A DNA stretch of 64,000 nt from Ignelater luminosus (Eukaryota > Arthropoda > Insecta > Coleoptera > Elateridae): positions 33,989-97,988 of the forward strand of contig VTPC01090603.1 of the NCBI GenBank assembly GCA_011009095.1, in the 5' to 3' direction. Within the stretch, counting starts at the first letter, position 1, and every line of letters begins with the position of its first letter. Both the position numbers and the translations under genes were made by a program. The notes below the pieces were generated by a model. The model worked only from the letters and a program-made list of their open reading frames with translations, was not told where the DNA came from and did no database searches. Shown one piece after another: positions 50,570 through 63,050 of the stretch.

Positions 50570-52486
50570 GAACTATACCTTTCAACTTCAATTGGGATCA
50601 ATCTGAATTGGAATTAATCAATTTCACATTAAGACTAATATGAATTCAATTAGTTAGTCTCAATTTAAAAATGACCAATCTCAAACTCAAAGTGATTGTT
50701 CCCAATTTAAATTTGAGAAGGTATAGATTAAAAAGGCCCATCAAGAATGCATAGAAAAAGGGGGCACTAATATGTTTGTTAAATGTGGGAACATTACTAC
50801 AGGTTGTTAGGTGTCAGAAGCTCTTATAGTTTCACCATATAAGGCAAGAGCCCTTCGAGAAATTCCTTTGCAACTTGGTGCTCCGGTCCGACACCTATCA
50901 CCACTATTCGAAAATGATCTGGAACATTTTGCATTGCATTGCAATAAAATGAACTATATCATTATACTTAATTACAGATCAAAATTTGGTTGTTAAATGG
51001 ATGTAATTTGGTAAGGTTGGTTAACACTCTAAATCCAATTCATAACTTACTTTACGTATTGTGTGTAATCATCGCTGCCATTTTGCTTGGTTAAACAGGC
51101 GCGGCCAAGATAAAAAGAATGTAAACATTCAAATGTTATTTTATTTTAATCATTTGCTTAATTATCTACCCACTAACGAATTTAGCTAATTGTAAAGTTT
51201 TTTAGACAGTGTAAAATATTGTAATAACAACAAGGTACGAGGCAAACCAGGCAGTCACTATTTACTTACTCAAAACGATTGTAAAAAACAAAATTATTAA
51301 CTAACAACAGTTCATAAAGATGAAGGTATAACCTGATATACTTACATCACCACAACCAATTTCACCAATTCTAATTTCCAATTATCTTGGATCACAATCC
51401 CTACCACAGCTATCCTTGATCTAGACTAACTGCGCGTCTTTTGTTTTCAGTAGTCACGATTTGGACTTTTAGGTTAAAGACAATAGTTTTATATTTCTTA
51501 AGATTTGTAATTTACCGTGATAACAATTCATTGTCGCACAATTCATGCAGACCGCAAATCATCATACTACTTAGTTAGTCTGCTAATTGTAAATTATAAT
51601 TCAATATTTAAGAGTTATAGATGTTCTGATGGCAGTGCATGATGAACTAACTGGATCTATCCAGAGTTAATGCATCCATGCATAGTACTAATAAGTATTG
51701 ATGTGTCGTCATTCTCGCAATAAATATCAATTATCTGTCCGACTCTGAATGTTTAATTGTTTTTATTTCTGAATTAATTTTGTTTTTATATTTTAAAAAC
51801 AAATTTTGATATCTTTCTCATTTTGGTAAAAAGATCTGGAACTTGAATTGAATTAACATTCTCACAGACATGATAATATTATTATTTCATTTTAGCTTAG
51901 GGCATCAACAAGCTCAAATTCGATTTTGTTATGTTGTAGAATTATATAAACAGAATTTGCGCCCATTTTCATTGTTGTAATACAAAAACCAAATTATATA
52001 ATTACCTAAACATTATTTTAAAGATTTATTTGGCATTTAAAGATTACTGAAAAAGAAGATTTTAAAACATTCAGAATAAATTTTACAATTCCAAGTACTA
52101 ATACAAAAATATTTCTACATGAAACCTTGATTAAATTTACTCAACAATTTCGTCGAGCAAGATCCTCTCGAGACACCCTATACACATCGCCATAAATAAA
52201 ACTTTAAAAATTCCCCTTTTTGCTCAATAAGACCTTTCATCCCACTTGTGTTCCACAAAATAATGAAAACTCTTAAGTACGTGATGGTCGAACTTTTCTC
52301 TACCTATCAGGTGTCTTTGTATATTCTACTTGAAAACTTTTATAAACTAATAATATACTAGCAAGAAAATACAGAAAAGTTTTTCGTTTTATACTTCTAA
52401 CTATAATCATTATTTTATCGATTTAATGTACCTTGCTAATTAAGTTGTAAGAAAGCAATTTATCAACAAGTAATACCCATAGCAAC
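50570..52486. other. AT-rich non-coding DNA
   Basis: Short repeated CAATTTAAATTTGAG/TCAATTTAAAAATGA words occur at 50580-50720. Otherwise nothing is supported up to the N gap. Confidence 0.5.
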
Positions 52487-52784
52487 NNNNNNNNNNNNNN
52501 NNNNNNNNNNNNNNNNNNNNNNNNNNNNNNNNNNNNNNNNNNNNNNNNNNNNNNNNNNNNNNNNNNNNNNNNNNNNNNNNNNNNNNNNNNNNNNNNNNNN
52601 NNNNNNNNNNNNNNNNNNNNNNNNNNNNNNNNNNNNNNNNNNNNNNNNNNNNNNNNNNNNNNNNNNNNNNNNNNNNNNNNNNNNNNNNNNNNNNNNNNNN
52701 NNNNNNNNNNNNNNNNNNNNNNNNNNNNNNNNNNNNNNNNNNNNNNNNNNNNNNNNNNNNNNNNNNNNNNNNNNNNNNNNNNNN
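52487..52784. other. Assembly gap (298 N)
   Basis: An unknown sequence of 298 bases. The flanks are ordinary AT-rich DNA, so the cause is not visible. Confidence 0.99.
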
Positions 52785-55266
52785 CTGATAAATAGGTCGC
52801 TACTGTGGTTGATACATTACTTTAAGAATGTGTTGAAATACGTAAATATAGAGTATTCACCGCCGACGCATAACAAGATGCCAAATATCGATACATGCTG
52901 GCTTAAATTACTTCAACACCATTAATTATATTTTTGTAAAATATTCAAACAAATCAATCCAACGGGAGTCCATTGAACGTCATAAATCATTTCAATATAC
53001 TCGTGACATGCGATATACTAACTACACTTGCATTGCCATTCTTTTCGTGTGCGCGTTTATCAAAGTCTGAACCTCCAAGAGTTTTAAAAATTGCATGACT
53101 CTCGACATATGCATACTGCTACCTTTGTTTGGGAGTTGATGTTAAATTTTTTGTGTTAAAATCGTTCAAACATAATTTGAATAACAATCCTTTGCAGCAA
53201 ACCATTTGTTTGCATTAGAGAAAAATTAAAATTTATTGCGGCTAAAGAACAGAATAATAAAAGTTTTCTAAAGTCTGTTCTTCAGGATTCTCAAAAACTT
53301 AATTTACTCTAATTGTATTATAATAAAACATTTTCAGATTTTTGAAAGTACATACGTCTAAATAAATTTTTAGATCGTTGCGTTGGTAGTAAATCTCCTC
53401 ATTAAGTTAAATCTACATAATATGCAAAAGAAGATTTGCTTTGTATATTAGATAAAAAGTTATACTATTTATTGCTGATAAGACTTGACCTTTCTTTTTA
53501 CATATACATATATGTTATTACTTATTTATTATTGATCTCTTTAGTTTGTGTTATTGATTTATTTGCAAATTAAATTCGAGTTAAATTATTTAAATTTAAT
53601 TTAATTTAAATATTAGATGAGCACAAATTTACTGATGCATATATTCTATGTTAAATGTTAATTAGATAATTAACAACAGTTTACTAACTGTAGATAATAA
53701 ACGTTCAGAAGTTATCTAATTTTTCATTCAGAAATGCCAAAATTTGAATCCTATCATAAGCAATGAAATAACCCGTAGATTTCTTCAGCATTCTCTTTTG
53801 GTTGCTAAAAGACGGATTACACTTTTAACTTCAAAGGTACCTCCTATCCATCAAGAGTGAGCAATATTATTACCCAGACCAAAATTATAGAATGGATCAG
53901 ATTTTGATTGCAACATTCAGCTCTGCGAAAGGTCAATTGTAAACTGTCGTTCAAGGAGTATGATTACCATAACATAACTCTTGGTATCATGGCATTTCCA
54001 GTCTTTTAAAACTTTGTAAAGTGACTCGACGCAAATATCGGGTGATTTATGTTTTGATCTTTTTTCAGCTTTTAAACATGAAATCTCTCCTGGAATGTAT
54101 GTATCTCCAGCTCTCCTTACCTTTGCAATAAGCCAAATGCATATACATGTCAACATGTCTCTGTAATGAAGGGAAATATTTATACGGCAGATTCCTAAAG
54201 TCATGCCCTAGATCCGAGGTGTCAAAGCTGAAGACATCCTTACATTCTCCTTACTGGCAAGGATACCTAAATAGAGTTTTCTAGAGAAACTACTAATTTC
54301 CACCTCTTAAGGTGATTTTATAAGTAAGAGACTAAGCTTAATCTTGATCACTTCTACTGATCGTCTGGTTACTAAACTGTAATGAACCCGCATAACATGA
54401 ATCACCAAGAGATAAAAGATATGATACTCTAAGAAGAAAACAATTTTGAAGTACATAACTTAAAGAAACCTTAAAGCCCAAAAGATAATTTGGTTGCCTG
54501 AAGAAGCGTTAAAACAAATTAATTATTGCAAAAATTTCAGCTTAAAGAATCACTGCTGAACGTAACGTTTTTTCTTCTTCATAAGTGAAAGCAGGAAAGA
54601 ATTGTTGGTTGATAACATGAATCTACCATTTTATTGTAGCCACAGATCTGAAAGTAGGTTCTTGAAGCAGAGTTCAGTTACTAAATGAAGATATATGAAA
54701 GACTAGCGCCAGTTACTTTAGACAGTTTAAACCAAATAAGCTTTTGCACTAAATTGAGAATTTCATAAAATTATCTAGTTGAACTTTTAGATCTTGATAC
54801 CAAGCAAACAGCGCCAACCAGAGAATATTGTGTAATAAAGGGGCTGTACAATATTTAAAAGCTACTTCTGTCAAAGTCAAAGTGTGCACTGGATACACTC
54901 GAGTTTCAAGACAACTTGAAATTTAAATAATATTCGGGTACTTAATCCAACTTCCAAAGATATGAGAAACCAAGCAAATCTCCTCTACCTCGCAAATGGA
55001 GCAGATATGATACTGAAGATGTTGACTTTCAATTTGTCTGTTTCATTAAGTAATCCTGAAAGCTCTTCAACTTGTTCATTAATCAGGACTGCGACATCAT
55101 TTTCACAAACTAGCGTAATATGGGTTCCCTTCCTCTTCAATAGCATCCAGCTTCCTCTAGTATCACGTTGTAAGTTTCTCTATAGAAGTTCTTTAAAATG
55201 CAGCGTTTTCTTTATTTTAATAGATTTAGCTACTCCATGAAGAAATTCCTTTGATATGTACCCCGC
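52785..55266. other. Unassigned; possible decayed minus-strand coding DNA
   Basis: Most of this is AT-rich. Two minus-strand segments read somewhat like protein: 54204-53917 (95 codons, containing RRAGDTYIPGEISCLKAEKR) and about 55155-54985 (open for about 60 codons, with GTHITLVCENDVAVLINEQV). They could belong to one decayed gene or element, but no domain is recognised and the DNA between them is full of stops. Confidence 0.25.
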
Positions 55267-55539
55267 GTTCGGTAAGGTACCTCTGACAGTTATTCTTGCT
55301 TGGGATCGTCTCTTGTTCTTGTCACTCAAATAATAATTGTAATGTCATTTTAAATTAATGCGTAAACATTCGACTTTTATCTTAATTTAAATTAGAAGTA
55401 GATATTTATTCCCTTTTCCCTATTGTAAAATCTACATTGTTTTATTTTATTGAATAGAAATTCATTTATTAGAACGTTTATCTTACTTTATAAAATTATA
55501 TTTTTGCGTCGAGGCTTGATAATTTATGTTTCGACAAGA

Positions 55540-57065
55540 TTCTTCCTGTCGCTGAAGCCGACGGAATTCCGAGAAATAATTGCTCCTTTGAAGCGTTTAC
55601 ACCGCCGAGTCGCCTTTAAAATTTTCCATTTCTAATGGCAGGTCCCATGTATATTACCCTCCGTTAGTGTGAAAGGGGTTTATGTTAATTCAAGTCGTCA
55701 CTTGAAAGGGTGACCGCCCGCAAGGCGAAGCCGCCCGAAGCGTCACTTGCTCTCCGGTCTTCGTCCTGTAAACTACAATAGCAAGTGCGCGAACGTTTTC
55801 TTTTGTGCAGTTTAATTTTTGGTGTTAGGAGTTTTATTATGCAAGAGAGGTCTTGTAAAAAATTCCACAAAAGCGCCGCCTTGGCGGACTAAATATTGCG
55901 TGGTCTCGTAAATAAGTTCGGCATATCAGTCGTGATAACTTTTTTGATGTGTGGGCAATTTGTTTGCTAAGTTTGTGACCGAAAGAATAATTCGGGATTA
56001 CGCTAGCGGCGCTCTGCTTGTATAAAAGTAAATTCGTTTTTAACAACTTTAGCGACGACAGTCCGGCCGCGAGTGCGAAGCGAGGCAGTCGACCAGGTCT
56101 GCAGCGCGAGTGTAGTGCATCGGCGACGAAGAGTACGGGCTCAACCACCAGCGCGGTAGTCGGGGGGCTACCGCCATCCCTCCCTCCAGAGTCTGTGTAT
56201 GGGGGGCACAGGCCTGGCCCAATTTCCACCGCCAACGGAGCGACTTGAGGTCGCACTGCTGCATCATCCCACCGACCGTCGGTCTTCAGGAATTGGGGAG
56301 CCAGAGGACCGCGACCGCCACTTATCCTACCAACCCAAGATGCAGTAGATGGATCAACGGCCGCTCCACCACCAACCGGTGCCTGCGTAGGGGGCCCGGG
56401 TAGCTACAGGACCGCGACCAACCCAATTCCTTTCCCACCCAAACCCTTGAGCCTGAGGCTCCTCAAGGTACCAACTCCACTGCGCCCGGAAATTCGTCGC
56501 CTTTCCGCTACACTTCTCGCCAAATAATTTCCCGCCAATAATTCCCGTTACAACACACCCATTCCACAACCGCCACACTGTTCTCACTGTGGTTTTCCGT
56601 GGTTTCCCTAGTGGTGAAGGCAAATGCCGGAACAGTTTCTGCACTAGTCCACGGCACACTATGCACACCTAAACACTCACACACCACCACTCTAACATAT
56701 ACACACTCTAACCCCCTCACTACACAACTCCAACACCGTTCTGAAAAGAACCGCCGCATCGAGTTCCATCGTCGTCACTGTGTGACGGCTCGCTGGCTGT
56801 CCTTGGGCATTCCACCTGAACATGGTCATCGACATCGGCGGAGATTATGGAGGACCCTGCTTCTGGCCTGCTCCACCGTCGCCACCAACCATCACCACCG
56901 TGGACGGGCGTGCGGACTGCTTGGTACGTGACATGACATTGACGACCAACCTTCCCTTTCCAACGCACCATTCCGTCGACTTCCCTTTTATTCAACCAAC
57001 TACCACCACCAGGCTTAAGAGAGGTTAAGTCCTCTAAAGAGCCAGCCGCCTACGGCGGCATTATT
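55540..57065. other. GC-rich, C-skewed island
   Basis: In a window that is otherwise strongly AT-rich, this 1.5 kb is rich in G+C and CpG. From about 56230 to 57010 the plus strand is notably C-rich (CCACCACC, ACACACC words). Small GC hairpins occur: GCCGCCTTGGCGG near 55876, GCCGCCTACGGCGGC near 57046, and TCAAGTCGTCACTTGA near 55692. Overlapping open frames exist on both strands (for example 56018-56248 plus, 55837-56256 minus, 56599-56931 plus), as expected in GC-rich DNA. None has a recognisable domain. Possible identities are a captured host 5' UTR or promoter, an eroded proline-rich gene, or element-specific leader DNA. Confidence 0.6.
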
Positions 57066-58241
57066 ACATTGGCGAACGAACAACTTTGGACGTACGATAG
57101 CTATCGTAAATTTAATAAATCTTAAAGACCGTTGTTTGTGCATCACCCGCTAACTGGTTGCGAATGGAGAATTAGGATAAATTCAATCTACACTTTGCCA
57201 TGGTGCGAAATCTGGTTAGTGAATCGAGGAACCTGTTTGTTGAAGTTCCTGCCAAAACGCTGCGAATAAGGCTCCTTCCTTTACCCGTTCTGGACGCCGC
57301 CAATAAAATGATAATTAAGTCCAAATGATGAGTCCAAACAAGGACGAAACGATCGTCTGGAGGTATGTTAGTCAACGCTTGTACGAATTTTTATTTGTGG
57401 GAAGATATATGCAGCTTTTGGATGTTTATCCTTTATTTATAAGATAAGTTACTTCTTTACTTTTTTCTTTGTGTTAATTTGTTTCTACAAAATTTAATAT
57501 TTTATGCGACATTTCGTCCTAAAAACCTCTGGGAATGAATTTGAATTAAATTTAGTTACGCTTTAAAATATTGCTGTAATACACTCTGTCAAGTCTTTCA
57601 GAAATAATCTCGCATTAAATGACTTAGATAGCTTTAAACAGAATCATTTTGAAACAGTTGGATAATTTTAGTTAAAATCAGTTAGTAGTAAACTTGTAAC
57701 AAGTAAGTTATGTAATTTTATGTAAGAACACTCTGTTTACAATTTAAAATTCCAAATTATCTTATCGTTTACTATTCAAAAATTTGTAAGATATAATACA
57801 TTTATTGATGTGAATATAATGTTAATAACTTAACTGTGTTGACGCCTATATTGTTTCTTTAGATATTTACGTTTCTTTCTTATCTTTTTCTTTTTCCTTA
57901 CATCAGGGTATAAATAAACAGATACTGTATGACCTTGTTTAGTTTTATTGTGTCTCTGTTTGTTCCTGTAAGATTTTCAGAATAATTAAACCTCTGTGAA
58001 CTGATTGTGAGCCAGTCCCGGGAAACAGGAACGTTGAATTAAGTATTACTATTTTTGTTTTGGTAGTTTGTTATAAATAAAGTCAATAGGTGGAGAAACC
58101 CCACACATGCAGGAATCGATGCTGCTAACCGACACGGAATGAATTAACGTAACCATCTTTTGTTTACTTAATGATAATTCTCCAGTCTAGCCATAAAGGG
58201 GTGCTGTTTATTTGTTTAGTTTTAAAATAAATAATTTTATA

Positions 58242-58271
58242 GCTTTCCCCAGGTAAGTATATTGGGAAAGC
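58242..58271 (+). other. Hairpin with splice-donor consensus in the loop
   Basis: GCTTTCCC (58242-58249) pairs perfectly with GGGAAAGC (58264-58271). The 14-base loop begins CAGGTAAGTAT, a perfect donor consensus complementary to the 5' end of U1 snRNA. It lies near the right end of the 3.5-kb element. Whether it is a used splice site or coincidence is unknown. Confidence 0.4.
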
Positions 58272-59019
58272 ACCTTTTTTTACGTTAAGTACGTCCAGGG
58301 TTATAAATACTTATCGCCCTACCTGTCAACATAAGTATACCTATACCGGGTGCTGCATCGGCGGACGCAACATAGGAAATCCCATGCTAATTTTGAAATG
58401 TTTAGATATTGGCTCCCCTAATTATTTTAGCACTAAACTTTATTTAGGTTTTTTGAAGGGCATTGCAAGATGATATACACTGAGCAATTTGAGCATTTTA
58501 TGATACCTCAGTTAGAAGGTATTATAGTGTTTCGATCTTCAGCTTTTGGCGCTCTTAGGTTTTACCATTTTTGAGTTATCTTGAGAGTTTTAGTGAGTTT
58601 GAAAGTTTTTACTTCCCCCCCCCCGTCTTCGACTTCGAGCTACGGAATTGAACATCTTCCGAAATCCGTAACGGGCATTAGGTTTCTTTTTCGGCTTCTT
58701 CCCGTTATATAATCCAGATTTGAGCGGCAACAACAAGAGACGATTCCGAGCATAAATAGCCGTCAGAGGTACTTACCGAACACAGAGATAGTAACCTTTA
58801 TCTAGCAACTTTTAATAGCACGATTAGAAGAAAAATCGGTCACAAATTGTTAACAATGCGTCTGATTTACAAACTAAAATAACACTGCAACGAAGATTTG
58901 ATACCAAGAATAAGTGGAAATGCGAATAGAACAATTTTATTTCAGCTGATACATTACACTGTTGATGAGTAAGTTAGTATAGGTTCATCTAGTAAAACTC
59001 GTGTAATGTTACATTTGAA

Positions 59020-60300
59020 GCCAAGACTTAAACCGTTTACGTACCGAAAAGATCAGTAGTTATCATACGCACGCTGCATTACCTAAAATTAGTGAAGAAT
59101 TGCAAAGCTTGCAGGAAAGAGAAATTATAGAATCAGTCGACTTTTCTGCATGGGTAGCATCTATTCGCCAATGCCACGGCATATAGACGACGCGATGAAG
59201 CATAAAATATGGCGTATAATGTAGTATGCATCATGATGCGTGTTCATACATTCTCTCCGAGGATCCAGATACTCCATTTCTGCCAGTGATAGACTCGGAA
59301 CGCTCGAAATGAATAAGTGAACGTATCCACGTTAAGGTTTTCTTGGTCCTGGGATAACTCTTAGCATCCCTAGTAAATGCATCCCAGTTCATCCTTGATC
59401 ATGGATTACTGATATTCAAACATCTACCATTCGAAGTAAAAGCAACACCAGGATCATCTCAAAAAGTCACTGATGTAATGATTGCTGACCTTTCTTTTGT
59501 AAGTGGCTTCTTGTGATAATATCCGCGAAGCACCCTTTGATATTTAACAACGTTACTATAGTGTATTGACGATTATGATTTTGTATTAGATTCTGAGAAA
59601 AGTCAATTTCTTATGGAATAGATGAAACTTCTGAGCCACGCAATCAATGAAAAGGTCTACAACCTGACTTTAAGAAGATCTAGTGTAATATCAAAGAAAT
59701 GCCACACAATGAAAAGTAATTTAGCTGAGAGCAGCCTTAGAAGCTGTAAATTCGTTAATTCTTCAACAAAAAAAGGCTCACTAATGTTACAGAGAGTAGT
59801 TTTTAAAGGACTCCACAAAGGTCGTCCATGTATAAAAAGACTGAAGTCAATAGTAAGAAGTTAAGTGTATTAAACACACATAAATGACAACATCGAAAAT
59901 TTGGTTGAAAAATGTGAGTTGATGAGAAACCTTCCAGTAAAAAAAAACCATTATTCTTGGTCAATATTGCTGAAAGTCTTTGAGCTAGAGCTCATGTACG
60001 TACATTGTGGTGGTCTAAATCATAATTATCACATCAGCCAACACATTAAAATTGGTTAGCTTAAAAGAACTTGTTCAAGACAGTTTACCCAAAATTATTT
60101 CGAGATTTTGTGAAAGGAATTTTCAATCATATGAAAAAACCGAGATCTTCTTAAATACATTTAGAGGCAGCTTTAGAAATATTCTTAAAACCATACTACT
60201 ATACACCTAACGCACAGGGGCAAACCATGCTCGGTCGAAAGCTCTAGGTTTAGTAAAACAGACAAAATCTGTAATTCAATAAACAACCTGAAGCATAGAA
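59020..60300 (+). pseudogene. Decayed gypsy-type pol (reverse transcriptase, possible integrase)
   Basis: Several plus-strand segments match successive parts of Ty3/gypsy reverse transcriptase in the right order. 59088-59165 reads ISEELQSLQEREIIESVDFS..W (start of RT, cf. LEKEGIIEPVxFSDWAAPI). 59400-59515 reads HGLLIFKHLPFEVKATPGSS (cf. GLYxFxRLPFGVxSAPAIFQ). 59574-59660 reads YDFVLDSEKSQFLME, a stop, then MKLLSHAINEKVY (cf. GFxLNxEKCxFxxxxIxFLGHxI). The catalytic Asp-Asp box between the second and third segments is not readable. At 60078-60110 RQFTQNYFEIL and at about 60197-60240 YTPNAQGQTM weakly recall the integrase core. Multiple frameshifts and stops make it dead. No LTRs were recognised. 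Confidence 0.6.
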
Positions 60301-63050
60301 AAATGATTTTACATAGGAAACTTAGTATATGGACGAATATATGATAATTAGAACTGGAAATGATTGCTGAGTATTATCATACAAGTTTTAGTTATGAAGG
60401 CCTCTAACTTCGTAAAGAAGCAATTTTGCTTTTTGCAAGTCTAGTTCATTCGATTTATTTTGACTCCGGAAACCCACCTAAAAACTTGCTCCATTACTTT
60501 TCAGACACTCTGTATACACCCCTGCAGCACACACGAACCGAAGAAATCCTTGCTCAACAACCATCAGTAATAATTCTTCAAAGTTGATTTTTTTAATACA
60601 TTTTACGAAATTAGAATTAACAAGATTTTAAAGTGGTGTATTCAGTATTTAATTTTGGAAATTGCTAAAATTTAAAATAAAATTTTAAAGGTACATATTA
60701 CTATATTATTTATAACAATTATGGGAGCACTACTAAAACAGTAAAACGGTTCTAAAGCAGAGAAATCATGGCCTTTAGTGACCTGCACCATGCTCAAGTA
60801 AGGTTAAGCGAGGTCAACACTTCTCAATAGTAATCTATTACAGGGAAAATGCGATTCTCTTCTCATTTCCATAAACGATTACCACACGGCTGAGTGAGAA
60901 ATTGCAAATGGCCATAGGTAATTTTGGTAACTTGAACAATAATAAATAACGGTTAATGTTCTCTAACTAAAATTTCAGAAGCCGACGGCGTAGACAGAAT
61001 CGATTTCTCCTAACGATAGTTTGTGCTTCTGCTGTTGATGATAAATTCTACCACTTATTTCTTTTTCTTTTTTCTTCTATGGATTTAATAATGAAAAGTG
61101 TAATACAAGTGCACATGAAAAAGAGGATGAAACGTGAAATGAAAGCATAAATTAAACGGATAAAAGAGAGATGTCAAGGTTTGATTGACCATGGATGTCG
61201 GTTTTTACAAAAAAGAAACCCACAAAGGCGAGGATAAAAGTTATCTACGAATTTATTATTATTCTCTTTTGTATAGCGATTAAATTTAATCATATAGGAA
61301 GTTTTGCAATGAGAATAACCGTTATTATTCTGTCTTTAAATAAACAATTTGTCAGAATTTTTTATTTCGAAATACTTATGGGAGATCTTGAGAACGTTAC
61401 GTGCTTTGAAAAAAAAAGGAAAAAAGAAAATTGTTAAAATTGTTTTCAAATTATTTATATTTACTCACGAAAGGATTCATTTTATTAAAGGGCAAGCAGA
61501 AACAATTTAATGAAGTTGTGTGGTTTTATGGTGTCTTCCAATACGGGGGAAAAACTAAACTACTTTTGAAATGAATTGACTCGAATTTGATTTCGATAAT
61601 GGTTGTTCAGTCGTCTAATTCCATCACTAATATTTTAAGTAGTATTGCAATAACTTTCTTCTTTAAATCTTTCTTTAAGTGAATACATAAACGTTTGGTC
61701 ACGGAGTGTTTCAAATACGTATTATTTAAATCGAATTAAATTTAAATTAGAATACATCTCTGTCCTGTCGTAGCTTGCAATTGCTTTTGTATTGTTGATC
61801 TAGTAATTGTTTGTCCATTGAAAATTTGCTGATGAGCTTGAAATCATTTTTCTATAGAAATTATAGCAATTAAGATTCGCAACAATTCAAGTTCTGCGAA
61901 ATAAAATCGTTGAGAGCATGTCGTTTTGCTGCTTTGCCTTGAATAATAACCCACTGCACATATTTGAGAGAGAGTAGTGACGCAATTGACGCAATTTTAT
62001 TCCGAAAAAACGACTTAACTGTTGTGTGTCTACGCATGCGATAAAATTAAAATTAGGATTTGTTCGAGTTGACAAGCACTCAGTATTATTTTCAATACAA
62101 ACCATATATCTTTCAAACAAACCGCCATAATCTTTTAAGTAGGACTGTAGCAAGAATGATTCTAACTTTTATTCATGAAGAAGCAAAATGTGCAAACATT
62201 TCTATTAAACTAATGAAGTCATCTATGAAATCATTCATTGACATTATTTTTAAAGCCTTGGAAATATCAATCGAGTATTTGTAATATAACTTGAATTCAT
62301 TCATTTAAATATGTCTCTAATAACCAGATTCACAAAAAGAGTTGACTACTACTTCTTGTTTTGTCGACATATAAATTCAGAAATATCCAACCAAGGTTTA
62401 GACTCTACATTTCAAATCAAATTCCGTAATATTTCCAAGATTTCCATGAAATACTCCTGAAAATTCTAGTCTACTACCATTCAAAGGTCGATGTGTAATA
62501 GGAGCTTGTTTCACATGCGACGATCCTGCTTGAACTGGTTAACTGCTGTCATGTCATCATCAAAAAAGAAACCCCAGGACCCTTATTTTACCCCTTGCAA
62601 TTCTTACTCTTACAGAAATAATGATTTGAAGTTAGCCACAATATTCATCATGCAGTCTTTAAGATAATGAATTTAATTGTTCAAATTTGAACAAATTCAT
62701 AGCTATTAAAAAAAACACAGTCACTGCGACCTCTACTAGAAATTAAAAAATAATATGAAGGTGAACAATACAATCACATCGCCAGAACTAATCAAAAAGA
62801 TACAGGAAGTTATAAAATCCTCAGATCTGGAGATTTATTGTCAGGTCTGGCAACAGTGGCTTGCAGCTGTTGTTCACCTCTGTACTGATTTATGCTTGTT
62901 TGCCAACAGCGCTTTTTCTAAGTCAGATTAAAACAATCAGAATTTAGCAAGAATCACTTCAAAAATCATCCCATTTTTATTGGCGACCAGAGCCGGCTCA
63001 AATTCAGCCCTTAAGCAATGTTGTTGAAACAAACATGACGGTCCCCCTTA
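60300..63050. other. AT-rich DNA with one element-end fragment
   Basis: At 60501-60516 TCAGACACTCTGTATA, read on the minus strand as TATACAGAGTGTCTGA, matches the style of the widespread insect TATACAGGGTGTC element ends and is probably a fragment of one. Short frames at 61195-61437 and 61887-62284 are not supported as genes. Confidence 0.45.

Larger units (their letters stand above)
55267..58781. mobile_element. 3.5-kb element with 64-bp inverted ends and GC-rich core
   Basis: The 64 bases from 55267 (GTTCGGTAAGGTACCTCTGA...) reappear inverted at 58719-58781 with nine mismatches and one indel, and the inner ends share CTCAAA. Between them lies a core of very different composition (about 55540-57065). 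No transposase motif was found. A target duplication is not clear: TA may lie a few bases outside each arm. The arrangement fits a non-autonomous DNA transposon carrying foreign or captured sequence. Two independent insertions of one small repeat in opposite orientation remain possible. Confidence 0.5.

Noticed and set aside
56018..57028. Overlapping open frames in the GC-rich core as genes
   Set aside because: Stops are AT-rich, so long frames are expected in GC-rich DNA; frames overlap on both strands and none shows a domain.
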